From contig OZ020246.1 of assembly GCA_963971285.1 (NCBI GenBank), forward strand, positions 17,901,217 to 17,965,216: a stretch of DNA of 64,000 bases, in the 5' to 3' direction. The notes below the pieces were generated by a model. That model was given only the letters and a program-made list of their open reading frames with translations. It had not been told where the DNA came from and made no database searches. The stretch is from Astropecten irregularis (Eukaryota > Echinodermata > Asteroidea > Paxillosida > Astropectinidae). Shown here in pieces: positions 46,530-63,861 of the stretch. The first letter of the stretch is position 1, and each line of letters opens with the position of its first letter. Made by a program: the position numbers and the translations under genes.

Positions 46530-47346
46530 TGATCAGTTTCCTTTGTAATCACCAAACAGGAGTCAATGACCAACTAATGCAAACATGCCGTTCAGTTGCT
46601 TTACCGATACCAATCCACGTTACATTCGGCAGAGCAAGACGTGAGAACTATTTATGACTGCTCATCAATGATCATCTGTGATTGCTCAAACGTTCATATT
46701 GACGCTAAGATAACAACGTTTCACTCAATGTTTGATGGTGAAGATTACCAAACTACCGCGACATCACGTGAGTTGTTTTGTCTCTGAAAATAACGCCAAA
46801 AGTCTAGCAATTTGAACAGTTTACAAATTCACACATGTTAAACTAGTCTGAAGCTTCATACCACAGTGTATAATAATTGCTATAGATTTCAAAACGTTTA
46901 AGCACCATCATAAATTTATACACATTAACTGTTTACAAAACATTGAGGGAAATGTATAGATAGTGCGATATTTCAGATTTTTCCCCAAATGTTTAAATGC
47001 ACAAAGTTGGTTGACAAAATAATTACGTGCCTTAAATGCATAGTTTACCATTAAATTGTCATTTTTGCTTTTTTCTTAATGAAAGTGTTTTTTAACATTT
47101 TAGTTTTACAAAATTAATCTTTACCTCTGAATATTTCATCAAATAGTTACAGTTACGCGGCAAATTTTTGCATTTCTTCATACTACTTTGGTATTACGGT
47201 AATTCGATTTCGTCTGACTGCAGTCGTACTAGTAGTAAAGTGATGTTTCTTTTTTCCTACGTTTACAATCTGTTGCGTTTTTGCACGTTGCAAAACATAT
47301 TCGAATGCGCGTTTTTGTAAATACGCCAAGATAACAACGTTTCACT
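46530..47346. other. Spacer between lectin exon and duplicated block 2
   Basis: AT-rich, no exon. Its last 24 bases (about 47322-47346) repeat 46702-46725 (ACGCTAAGATAACAACG, then TTTCACT) with one change, directly at the edge of copy 2. Confidence 0.6.
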
Positions 47347-49090
47347 AACGCTTCGCCGAGCTCTCCTTTATCAACATTACCGGTAGAAAGTACTAGCTGA
47401 AAAATAGACGTATTGATGGCCGCGCAAATGCCCCGCGGGCATATTTAGGTGTCGATTTCTTTTCATTATTGGGGGGGGGGGGGATGATTGGTGTTTTTTA
47501 TGCGAGGGAGGCTGTGGGAGGGGGTATACCCCCTCCCAAACCAGGGATTTTTTAATAAAAACAGAGACGAAAAGTCGCATTTTGGAGCTTTTAAAAACAA
47601 TATTCAGAAGAATGAAACACTGCGAAGACTAGAAAAAAAAAACAAGGATCATGTCATATTTCTACACAATAAACTTGAATGACATTCAACCTCGAAATAT
47701 TGTGTGGGGGGGGGGGGCGTGATAATACTCGCCATCCCCTCCACCTCAAATATGGGGGGGGGGATATATGCTTATACCTAATATCCATAGCCTTTACCAA
47801 AGTGAGCACTGCTCACCCAAGCATGAATTATTTTCGGACTTTTTTGGTGTCATAATGAAAGTTGAGTGTATGGGATTTCCAAAGTTTCCATCAACCTGTC
47901 CCCCAGAATTATATTTCTTATTTGGCAGCTATTTCAAAAGTGTAAAGTGGTATTTTTTAGACACCCTGTATAACCTATTTAAACTCCTAAAATCGAAAAA
48001 GAATATTATGCATAGCAGACACTAAAGATTTCCTTCAAGTTTCACGCATTTATTTCACCTCAGTAATATTAACATCCACCCACATATCACAATATTTCTC
48101 GTTCAATAATGATTACTTTATTTGTTTATAATTACGATATTTACTACAACTGTCTATTTTCTAAGCCAAGAAACCATAAGCCTTAAACCATGGATACAAA
48201 AGTACTGTAATAATTGACAGTCATTTTTATCAAGGTCGTGAATGCATGGCTTGGATCTATCGTGGAGGAAGAAATAGATTTCTTTCTCCATGGATCTATA
48301 CACAAGTGTATGGGATGTGGTGGCAGCCATTACAATAAACACACGTCGGGTGCAATTACAAGCAGAAGCCAACAACATGCTACCAACAACTTTGGATTGG
48401 AGTCAGTAAGTCAAAGTGTATACCTCCTGAACGTCCATTACTGATACTTTTATTTCAAAAATTAAACCATATTTGTTCTAAATTGTCGACTTCATTCATT
48501 CTCTTCTGCATCGAAACATTTCCAGCTCTTACGATTGTGGCTGCACTATGAACTATATACCTAACATAATGATATGAGTAAATACTAATTATTATACAAT
48601 ATAATGTAGGCCTATATCAGGATATACTTTTAATTTGATTATAATATTCCCATAAACACTATAAAAGTATATGTTGAGATTTAAACTTCTCTGAACAGTC
48701 TCGACGTTCCGGCCAGAGTACACTGTATGGCCGAAACGTCGTATTATATTCTCACCGGTTCTTTTCAGAACCACACATCTATAAAAGAGATCATGTGTCT
48801 CCGCAAGCTTACTTTATCATGTTCTTCCACCATGCAAAGCTTCAAATCCTACCTTCTCTGAACAGAGTAAATAAAAGCAAAATTTATATTCAATATGTTT
48901 CAAAGATTGATCTAAAAGACCCACAACCAGTAAACAAACCCAACTTTCCCCAAATTACAATTATTAGATATAATGTGTTGTGCATTATACTCACACTAAG
49001 GCTAACCCTATATAAGAATGAATTCCCTGCAACTTTCTCTCGAATACAACATCCAAGCACCTACCAAAATAGCACTCACTTTCCATTACT

Positions 49091-50825
49091 TCACACCATT
49101 TTAAAAGGTTCCATATATAAGAAACCCATGATACATAAAGCCAAAATGTGAACATAACTGCAAGGCACAGAGCTGGCAGAATTTACTTGGCATTCGAGAC
49201 CATTTCCCTCAAAGACCGGACAGGTGTCAAAGTCTCCCAGACAACGCATCATCTTGTTAGCCTCGCGCTCTCCAGAATCCAATCCCCCAGCTATATAGCC
49301 GGTAAGGGCAACGGACGTCGCTTCACCTCCGAAGAAAAGACGACCAACCCGGCTTTGAAGCTTGTAACGACAACTGAACGGGACCTCCACGGGGACGTTG
49401 GAGTAGGCGCCCATGGTGAGCGGGTTTTGGGACCAGCCCGACACAAGGATACCGGTGGCTTCTGGAATTCCGTCGCCGTACAGGTTGCGGAGCACCGCCT
49501 GAATCTCAGCTTTAGTCTCGGCCGAACTTTGTGCCTCAACTCGTCGGGATTCGTCACCTTTACGTGCAAAGAAAATAAAACAAATATTTATATTATACTC
49601 ACGTTGAAGAAAGACACAACCAGTTAATCGTGTAGTTTCTGTAGTACATTCAAGAATCCCGATCGCAACCGGATCATAATGCTATATAGCGGGATCTTTC
49701 ACTTTACGCATTGGTTATTTTAGAGACCCCTCCACCAAGAGGTATGATGATTTTCTCACCAGCAACTGTGACCATCATCAAAGGTGTACCTCCAGGAAAC
49801 AGACCTTCTGCCTGGTAGTTGAGAAACAGTGGATAGTAACCCCTTCTGTCGTTGGCATGGAGAATCCACTCAGTGTCGTCCCAAAACTTGCTGGGAAAGC
49901 TGACGTAAATGTTGGAGTAGTCAGCCATTTGGAATTTATTGATCTCAACAACTTTCCATTCAGGAAGAGGTGGGATGAACTGGATCGAGCCGTGCTGTAA
50001 GACACCGATACTGAAGGTCATCAGAACGTATTCGCCGACGAAACGAGTACCATCATCACAGGTAACAGTGACAGATATGTCATTGGAGTAGTCGATGGAT
50101 GCAACTTTCTTATTCAGACGAGTGTGGTTGACATACTTTGGGGTTTGTAGAAAACCGGCAACATCGTCGAAGATTCGTCCGTATCCTCTCTGATCTGTGA
50201 TGAAGTCTATGACTTGTTCATCTGTGGTCTCGACAGCTGATCGGACCGAAGATACCTCGGGAGACTCCCCATACTCGAAATCGTACTCGAACCATTCTAT
50301 TGCTTTGTCAATTGCACTATTTGGCTGCCATCCGCCAATTCGGAGAGCTGAGCGTTGTGACATATCTGGTATTTCGGCATTTTTATTTAGAGATGCCCTC
50401 AGTTCTTGTAGTTTGCTGATTCCTTTCTCCAGTAGTTCGTAGTTTGCATCTGCTTCATTGGTGACATCGTGTCCTGTCCCGTTGCGAATGGTCAGGCTGT
50501 TATAGTTGCTCTGATGGCGACTCAGGTTGAGTTTCTGTACGATTTGGTCAGTTTTGGAATTCTCTGGTGCTGCCCACAACGCACCTAGTCCCACAGTCAT
50601 GCCAGCGAATTGGGTACTGTGAACACGCCCGCCGATTCGGTCGGCTGCCTCAATGATGATGAAGTCGTCATGGCCGGCATCATGGAGTGTCCTGGCCGCT
50701 TGCAAACCAGAGGCACCGGCGCCTAGAATCAAGAATCTAGCTTTGTTTTCAGCTTGATGGTTTGATGCGTGAGCATACAAACAAAACACGGTGAAAAGAA
50801 GGTAACGACGGGTAAGGAATAGCAT
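49091..50825 (-). CDS. Secreted flavin-containing polyamine oxidase, copy 2
   Basis: Exons are 50825-49760 and 49557-49091. Every base that I compared, introns included, equals copy 1 at 42389-44123, so the 510 aa product is the same: signal peptide, G-x-G-x-x-G FAD site, RIGGR, and C-terminal GRLFFGGEATS. Identity that extends into the intron and flanks means either a very recent duplication or one allele assembled twice. Substrate and function are as for copy 1. Confidence 0.88.
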
Positions 50826-51368
50826 GGTGATGGCATGTACATGTAATGTAATTGAAATATGACCCCAAAGTTCAAATGACCACAGTTTCTGCCGTGAGAA
50901 AACTTTGCTGAACTCTGGCTATGGGCTGCCTTATTGTTACTGAGCTTCAGACTGGCGATTACGGATCGACACTGGCGGCGCATAAATCCATATGTGGGAT
51001 TGCCGGAACAATACACATACACAATTGTAACCGTACCAATATGGATCTGTGGGACCATGGACTACAAAACAACTCCGAGTCCATGATTGGACCACTGGCC
51101 TCCAGCTCCATCTGACCATGGAGCTATCAAAAGGACTCCATGAGGCATGATCGGACCCAGTCCGGTGAGCCGTATCGCCTTGCGATCTGGGCCCAATTTC
51201 CAAAAACTGTTAAGCACAATTTTTATGTGCTAAGCATGACATTTCTATCTGTCTTAATAAAAAAGGATTAACAACCAAATTTCCACTCGTTGTGTAATGT
51301 GTATCACTTGTTCTTTTGCTGTTGTTTGCTGAACATGAATATCAAATGGAATTTTCAATGGTGGTTTG

Positions 51369-51684
51369 CAGGCGCGGTTCTAGAACCAAAAAATATTTGG
51401 GGGGCCGAGAATAGCCATTATTATTTTTTTTTTGGGGGGGGGGGGGGGGCTAGAAGACCCAATATTTTGGGTTCTTCTAACACTCGCTTCTGCTATGTCT
51501 TCACTTAGGGGTCGAAAAACATGCACATTATAGGCCACACATGGCGTTTTTTGTATGTAATTGGCGCTTAATAACTGAAAAAATCCAGTAGTTTCAAGAA
51601 TTTTTTTTTGGGGGGGGGGGGCTAGACAAAATTTTTGGGGGGCTACAGCCCCCCCCCCCCCCCCCCCCCGTAGAACCCCGCCTG
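51369..51684. mobile_element. hAT-type MITE, 316 bp (duplicate copy 2)
   Basis: Same element and same GTGGTTTG flanks (51361-51368, 51685-51692) as in copy 1, a few bases longer in its G runs. It was therefore present before the duplication. Confidence 0.85.
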
Positions 51685-52439
51685 GTGGTTTGTTTTATCG
51701 GGCGAGACATTTTTGTGCTAAGCAAATGTTTGAGTGCTTATCAGTTTTATGAAATTGGCCCTTGGGCTAGATCTTTGTTAATACTTAACAATAACATTGT
51801 GACTGGATCATACCAACATTATTGTGACTGTCATGGCCAGACGATTGTCAATGACTTGTATGGCATAACCTCGGTACAATTTGCAAGCTAGTCTAGCTGT
51901 GTTTAGACTGCAGAGTACACACACGGCTTGGTCAAGGTAGACCATAACACAATATTTTGCTTTGAGTTTGACAGCCGACGCGTATTTCAAAAGAATTGTG
52001 AAAATATCCAGTAGCGCAGCACACACACCTTGGAGTCTCGTCAGGAAAGAAAACAATATGCATGCAGTAGTGTAGACACGTCCTCAGACCTGGGGGATTG
52101 ATCTTGTAGCGTGGGTCGTACTTCCATATACAGTACGTTTGTGCACAAAATCATTTTTTATATTATATAAAAAGTGAAAACCTGGGGGGGGGGGGGAGGG
52201 GGTTGCAACCCCCCCTAGCCCCCCGGGATCTACGCCCATGTATGCATGTACTGATATTGATAAGCAGTTAAGCACACGCTGATGTATGCCTGGCTGTGTG
52301 CATCATTGATAATGTTTAATACTTTTTTATATTTAATAGGCCTACCGATATAAAAAAAATTGTTACATACAAAAAATGTCAAAATGTAGTTGGGGACCAG
52401 CATTAAAACTAGGACGTTTTTCAGTCCTGACAAAGTCCT

Positions 52440-52950
52440 GATTAGTCGCTCGTTTCATGTATTTTTCTTTGTTCGCTTTTCAATGACTTAAAATTCAGTC
52501 AGTTTCCCTTGTAGTTATTTGATGATTATCCTCTTTGAGTGATCCCCACAGTGGCGGATCTAGCTTTTTGGTAAGGGGGGGGGGGGGTTTACCCAGAGTG
52601 AATTTTTCTAGCCAGGTACTGCGATTGCGGGTGGGGGTAGGTGTGTAGTCACCCCCCCCCTAGATCCGCCACTGCCCCATGTACTGTTATCTCAGGATGT
52701 AGCATTGTGCTGCAGCTAGCAGGGCGAATGATAAAAATGCAAATAATTTAATTATTTAAATAACAATTATTGTGCATGGTTTCATGGCTTCTGACTGCCA
52801 AAAGAACATTATATACAAATATAATTGACTATTAGGGGCACCACCAACATAGGGCTGGAAAGCTCAGTTGGTAGAGCACCGGTAGGATATTCCGGAGATC
52901 GCTGGTTCGAATCCTACTCCAGTCAATTTTTCTTTGCTCTCTTTTCATAA
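52440..52950 (+). repeat. tRNA-derived SINE, dimeric copy carrying a MITE
   Basis: A tail part (TTTTTCTTTGTTCGCTTTTC, then AATGACTTAAAATTCAGTC) is followed by the leader ATTGACTATTAGGGGCACC, an A box (AGCTCAGTTGGTAGAGCACC at 52861), a B box (GGTTCGAATCC) and the CTCCAGTCAATTTTTCTTTG tail. The order matches 12590-12960. The MITE at 52549-52674 interrupts its first part. Confidence 0.8.
52549..52674. mobile_element. MITE, 126 bp, TIR CAGTGGCGGATCTAG
   Basis: The 15 bp ends CAGTGGCGGATCTAG and CTAGATCCGCCACTG are perfect inverses. CCCCA flanks both sides; a full 8 bp duplication is not preserved. CAGTGGCGGAT is a widespread hAT-type terminus. The inside is G-run-rich and non-coding. Confidence 0.8.
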
Positions 52951-53339
52951 TCGACTCGTTATTGTTTTGTCTGATCCACAAACTTGCCTTAGTACAGCGC
53001 CCTCTTTGGCGGACAACTCAACGTCATTGGGCGAACTCCACAATACTCACACGACTGAATGCCAGTCTATAATAAAATCTGACTATCGTATTTAACGTAT
53101 ACACATATTGTATATATTCAGAAGACAGGATTCCAGACCAAGACGTCACAGCGAGTCAAAGAGCGGAATCGTCTGTGGGTGAGAACTTTAACTAATTTCG
53201 TAAGTTGCTTTTGTAGAAATAAAGCCTACTTAGTAAAATATATGGATTCCACTTCTAACACTCTTATTCCACCGCTGTTCATTATTGATTTGTGGACCAT
53301 TATTGTTCGAATTGTTCAAAGAGAAGAAAGTAGATAGTA

Positions 53340-55137
53340 TCGTGGCCCTGAAGGGACATTTTTTTCACGACTTGTCGTGAATTTTTTTGCGACTAGGCCT
53401 AGTCGTGAATTTTTTGCGACTAGTCGTGAATTTCTGCGACTTGTCGTGAATTTTTTGCGACTAGTCGTGAATTGTTTGCGACTAGTCGTGAATTTTTTTG
53501 CGACTAGTCGTGAATTTTTTTGCGACTAGTCGTGAATTTTTTTGCGACTAGTCGTGAATTTTTGCGACCAGTCGTGAATTTTTTTGCGACCAGTCGTGAA
53601 ATTTTTGCGACTTGTCGCGAATTTTTTTTTAGTTTGCTGGGTGGTCGGGGACTGGTTTTCTGAAAATCTCAGGGCCAACCACGGAAGTGTAAATAGTTCC
53701 CGTCGGTGGGGCCAACTACGGTAGTGTGTAAAGGGGGAGCAAAATCATACATGTGGCATGTGGAAAGCAAAAAAGGAGAGACAGGTCCCATTCGTCTATA
53801 AACCACAAGGCAAACAAATTGATGGATAAATATAATGGGGAGACATCTTACTTTATTTATTTGTAACACAGAAAATTAGAAGAACCGGAATGCGCTCCAA
53901 AGTTTATTCAGAAGCTTTTATCCGTGTGGTGTAAACCAAGAGAGGCATCATAATTCTAGATCTATTTGAAAATGGTTAACGGCGGTGGGAGTAAGGGTGG
54001 GATGGGGTGGGAGGAATGAAGGAAGGGGGAGGAGAAGACAGGTATAGGACGACGGGAAGGGGAGGTAATGCTAGGGGTAGGGTTGGGTATGTGAGGGGGA
54101 GGAGGAAGAAAGGTGGATGGGAAAGAAAAAGGGAGAGGGGGAGGAGAATAATGGGTGAAAAGGAAAGGTTTATAGGTAGAGGTGAGGTGTAGGTGGAGGG
54201 TGGGGGGAAGTGAAAGGAGAAGGGGGTGTGTGGAATGAGGGTGAAGGGACAAGGAGGGGAAAGGGTAGATGTAGAAGTACGGACGGTGGGGTGGGTGGGT
54301 GGGTTAGGTTATAGGAGAAAAGGAAAGAGGAAAGAGAAAGGGTTGAAACAAGAAAACAAGGGAAAGAAAGGAAAGACGGGGATAGGAAGGAAGGGTGGAG
54401 TCCTGAAATATGTGATATCACTTTGTTCAAATATGACAAAGATATAGCATTGCGCTATCAGGACTTGCTCAAAAACTGACTTCGCACAGTAAAACTGCCA
54501 AAACTTACCATCTTTAACCCCCCAGGTACGGAGGTTTAAAATACATTTCTAGTTTAATTTAAACACTATCCTTTAGAGGAATAATTGATCTTTATTTCGG
54601 CGAGCGAACAAAATTAATACGTTAAGCAGAAGTTGAGATATGAGACTGGAAACGTCAAAAATAGGCTATTTTTCTAGGCTTTTGGAGACGATTTCCGCTG
54701 TTTGAGTATAGTTGCTCGCTTAGGTTGTACAGACAAATTCATATGTCGAGTTTCGACCTCGAAAAGGCATGCACAGTGACCAACGCAAATTACAATGTAT
54801 AGCATGCACAAAGTACATGTAGGCCTACTATGTACGTGAGACGTGTGTGGCCCTACCAGGCCTGGCAGGGCCGGCCGACCCCCTAGCCAACTGAACAATT
54901 ATTCATGTCTAGTTGCAAAAAAATTCACGACTAGTCGCAAAAAAATTCACGACTAGTCGCAAAAGAATTCACGACTAGTCGCGAAATATTCACGACTATG
55001 TCGCAAAAAATTCACGACTAGTCGCAAAAGATTCACGACTAGTCGCAAAAAATTCACGACTAGTTGCAAAAAATTCACGACTAATCGCAAAAAAATTCAC
55101 GACTAGTCGTGAAAAATATGTCCCTTCAGGGCCACGA
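53340..55137. mobile_element. Transposon D, 1.8 kb, 22 bp TIRs and inverted arrays
   Basis: Perfect 22 bp inverted ends lie at 53338-53359 and 55118-55139 (counting the flanking TA), reading inward GGCCCTGAAGGGACAT. The left array (53366-53630) has about a dozen ~21 bp units of GCGACTAGTCGTGAATTTTT. The right array (54903-55112) has about ten of the reverse complement. Layout and TIR match transposon C (17 of 22 TIR positions). No transposase is left inside; the centre holds a G/A-rich tract at about 53980-54400. It is probably a non-autonomous relative. Confidence 0.85.
53980..54400. repeat. G/A-rich strand-asymmetric tract
   Basis: About 420 bp of mostly purines on + (GGGGAGGAGG, GAAAGGAAAG type) with very few C. 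The ORFs on both strands here are low-complexity products. It lies in the centre of transposon D. Confidence 0.8.
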
Positions 55138-55139
55138 TA

Positions 55140-56268
55140 AGATAGCCATAACTCAACTCAAGCTCCTCCAACCATGGACTTCCAGTTCCATAGTCCATGC
55201 ACTGTTACTGTACCAAATGACGAGGCACAACCGGCAAGGCAAATGAAATGTGTAACTTGTTGAAGACTATGGACTTACACTAGGTTGTGCATGCCAATTC
55301 TTTTTTAACAGTAACAATGATAATGTAACATTAGGCTACGCATAATTTTAAAGGCATTCGTGTGCATTATTACTCCACTCTCTGCCCCTCTTGTTACTAG
55401 TCTGGTAGTGGTAGCCTACACTAATCCATCAAAGATAATAAAATAATAAGGTAGGCCTAGGCTAGGCCTACTCTGTTTTTTACTCACCTAAATGTATGCG
55501 ACTCTTCATCTTTTGGGTCTGGGTACGAGACTAACCAGAGTGGACTACTGCACATGAATGCCACTATAGATCAGCGCGGACATCCGGGTACTTTCATTCT
55601 CATAACTTGACAACCGAGGAAAACTAACGTGTAGGTGGCGCAAGCTACGGACAAATCATGCACAGACTGTCCGTCGTCAAGAATTGTTTCCCAAATATTT
55701 TTGTCAAGAAGCAGAAATCGTGTTCTGTACGACTTTCATTGTCTAGTCATAGTTTTTCCCCAGACAATAATCCTTCTTTGAAATACCTTATACAAAGATT
55801 AAACAATCCTGGCAGCTTTTTGTCATGTACAACTTAATGCTTTGTTTTCATCGGCTCCAAGGTCGACAAGTTGGAATGACGTCACTCCACGCTGATAAAG
55901 GGGAGCAAGTATCTAATCACTGTCATTGAATTTAAATGCCCAGTTTCCAGATAGAATTTTGTTTTTCCAGTTAGTACCGGGTAATAAACCAAAATAGGGT
56001 GATTGTGTAAATTACGCCGCCATTTCATTATAAGGAAATAAAAACCTTTTTTTTGTAAGTGTAACCCTAACTCACAATTATTTACAATAAACTGTATTGT
56101 GAGTTATTTTACAAAAGAAATAACATACATGTACGTTGGTATTGATTTACTCTTGAATAATTAGGTTAGGTGGGTAGGGAATTTCCCTTTTTTCCCCAAT
56201 TTGTGTATAATGTGTACAGAGGCATATGCATGTAGTCAAGGGCTCAAGGCTAATAATAACCCCGATAG
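55140..56268. other. Non-coding DNA, no gene seen
   Basis: No exon or bounded element recognised between transposon D and the THAP-bearing MITE. Confidence 0.45.
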
Positions 56269-56849
56269 AATGGGAGACTTTTGGAGAGGGCTGTCGATAG
56301 AGGGCAGCAAACTACCAGGCTTCTTGAAACTTTTTTATACGCTGTAAGTACGGCGGTTTTCCAAAAACTCACCGGAAGACGCAGGAAAATACTGTGAACA
56401 TTAAATTCAGACCATTTACAATTATTTTTTATATTCACAACAGCCGCCCACCACGATTTCAATGCCCGAAAACACAAAGTTAGGTGAAATTCTGATGTTT
56501 GGCGAGGAATAATGTGATAGGCTTCGCTTGCAAAGTAAAAACACTATGCACAAAACTGAATGCTGTTTGCCGTGGGCCACCGTGATCATTTGTAATTCGC
56601 CCTTTTTGTGGCCAATCTCCACAAATTTTGCATTTGTTTGTTCTTGGGGAACTCATGTCCTCCCCTGTCACAACAACCGGACACTGCACAGTATTTACCA
56701 GGCATTTTCATTGCGATTATTTACGCCTGTTGTGTTTACGATGAACATTCGTGCACAAAAGCAATGACAACAAAATCAAGACAATTTTCCCGAGCCTGGT
56801 GAAGCGCGCCCTCTTGTGATTAACAATGGTTAGACAAAAGTCTCCCATT
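56269..56849. mobile_element. MITE-like element, 581 bp, with THAP relic
   Basis: The ends AATGGGAGACTTTTG and AAAAGTCTCCCATT are inverted and match the ends of the 101 bp and 144 bp elements at 28099 and 9009. The interior carries a broken THAP-domain ORF on the minus strand. The flanks do not show an obvious target duplication. Confidence 0.7.
56500..56705 (-). pseudogene. Broken THAP-type zinc-finger ORF
   Basis: From the ATG at 56705 the frame reads MPGKYCAVSGCCDRGGHEFP, then NLWRLATKRANYK, and ends at TGA (56588-56586). The C-x4-C pair, the HEFP and the following W are the N-terminal half of a THAP finger. After the stop the same frame continues RWPTANSIQFCA, a second stop, then CF, where the second zinc-ligand pair should be. 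THAP fingers bind DNA and occur in P-element and Kolobok-type transposases as well as host regulators. Two in-frame stops make this copy non-functional. It lies wholly inside the TIR-bounded element. Confidence 0.7.
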
Positions 56850-57440
56850 GTTAGGGCCACAGCCCCAAAATAAGGTCTCTCTTGGGTTAACGAAAGCAGA
56901 ACTTTTTTTTGTCTTAATTAAACTGAGCCTCAAATTTGTTTGGTTTCCGCTCTTATATTGACCACTCAAGTGACACAAGGTTTTTTTCAAGTGTGCAACA
57001 AGCGCGAGTGATAAGAAAGTTGCAGAAAGTCACAAATCTCATTTTGGAACTGTAGAAGCTATTTTAAGAACTTAAAATATTCTACATATTAAGCATGTTT
57101 TAGGTGGCCTTAACTACACAATCGCCCAAAATAGATTATCATTGATCACAGATTATGGGTGTAAAACCTTTCCAGAAGTTATTCACAATCACATGATTTG
57201 TAATTTCTATGATAAAATTTAAATTTGCTTTCCCTTCAATTGTTGAGTATTACACCATGTTTTACATATAATATTTTCCAATTACAGATTGGGCAGTTAT
57301 ATTGATAAACATCATGAGGAGATGCACTGATCTAAGCCTGGATTTGTTTTGCCTTGACCGATGATAGTGACAGTTTGGGCAGCTTATCTCCTGTTGCCAG
57401 ACCCACGGGAAGTATTTGTACATGCCTGGAGCCCCTTAAA
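56850..57440. other. Non-coding DNA, no gene seen
   Basis: No exon or repeat boundary recognised. It may include the distal upstream region of RSPRY1. Confidence 0.4.
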
Positions 57441-57710
57441 CGCAAGTTTGGTTTGCCTCGCTCGAGGAATAATAATAATAATAATAATAACCGGCATTTT
57501 GAAACGCTCTTTTTAGTAAACTAAATCACAGCGCTTACAATTATTATTATCCCTGGTCATCGGGCCCCACAAACATTCCTGAAACAATCTCAGCTCCCTG
57601 GGGAGTATACAGCCCCCGGCTGCCTGTTAAGCGCACAAGGGCTAATCCAACACACATCCATCTCTACCCTCACAGGTACCCATTTTACTCCTGGGTGAAG
57701 AGAATACTCC
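57441..57710. repeat. Interspersed repeat reaching the RSPRY1 start codon
   Basis: It contains a short (AAT)n microsatellite (57469-57491), CGCTTACAATTATTATTATC, CAGCTCCCTGGGGAGTATAC and CCTCACAGGTACCCATTTT..CCTGGGTGAAGAGAA. The last part recurs, inverted, at 9205-9262. It ends within a few bases of the RSPRY1 ATG. Confidence 0.6.
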
Positions 57711-57712
57711 TC

Positions 57713-63861
<6,149 letters not shown>

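Larger units (their letters stand above)
47347..52394. repeat. Duplicated block, copy 2
   Basis: Near-identical to 40645-45691, in the same orientation. Length differences are confined to G/C homopolymers and a 3 bp GAT change near 52280. After 52394 the sequence continues as GGACCAGCATTAAAAC, where copy 1 has the gap. Confidence 0.9.

Noticed and set aside
54007-54447. ORFs on both strands rich in G/R or P/S
   Set aside because: Products of the G/A-rich tract in transposon D; no gene features.
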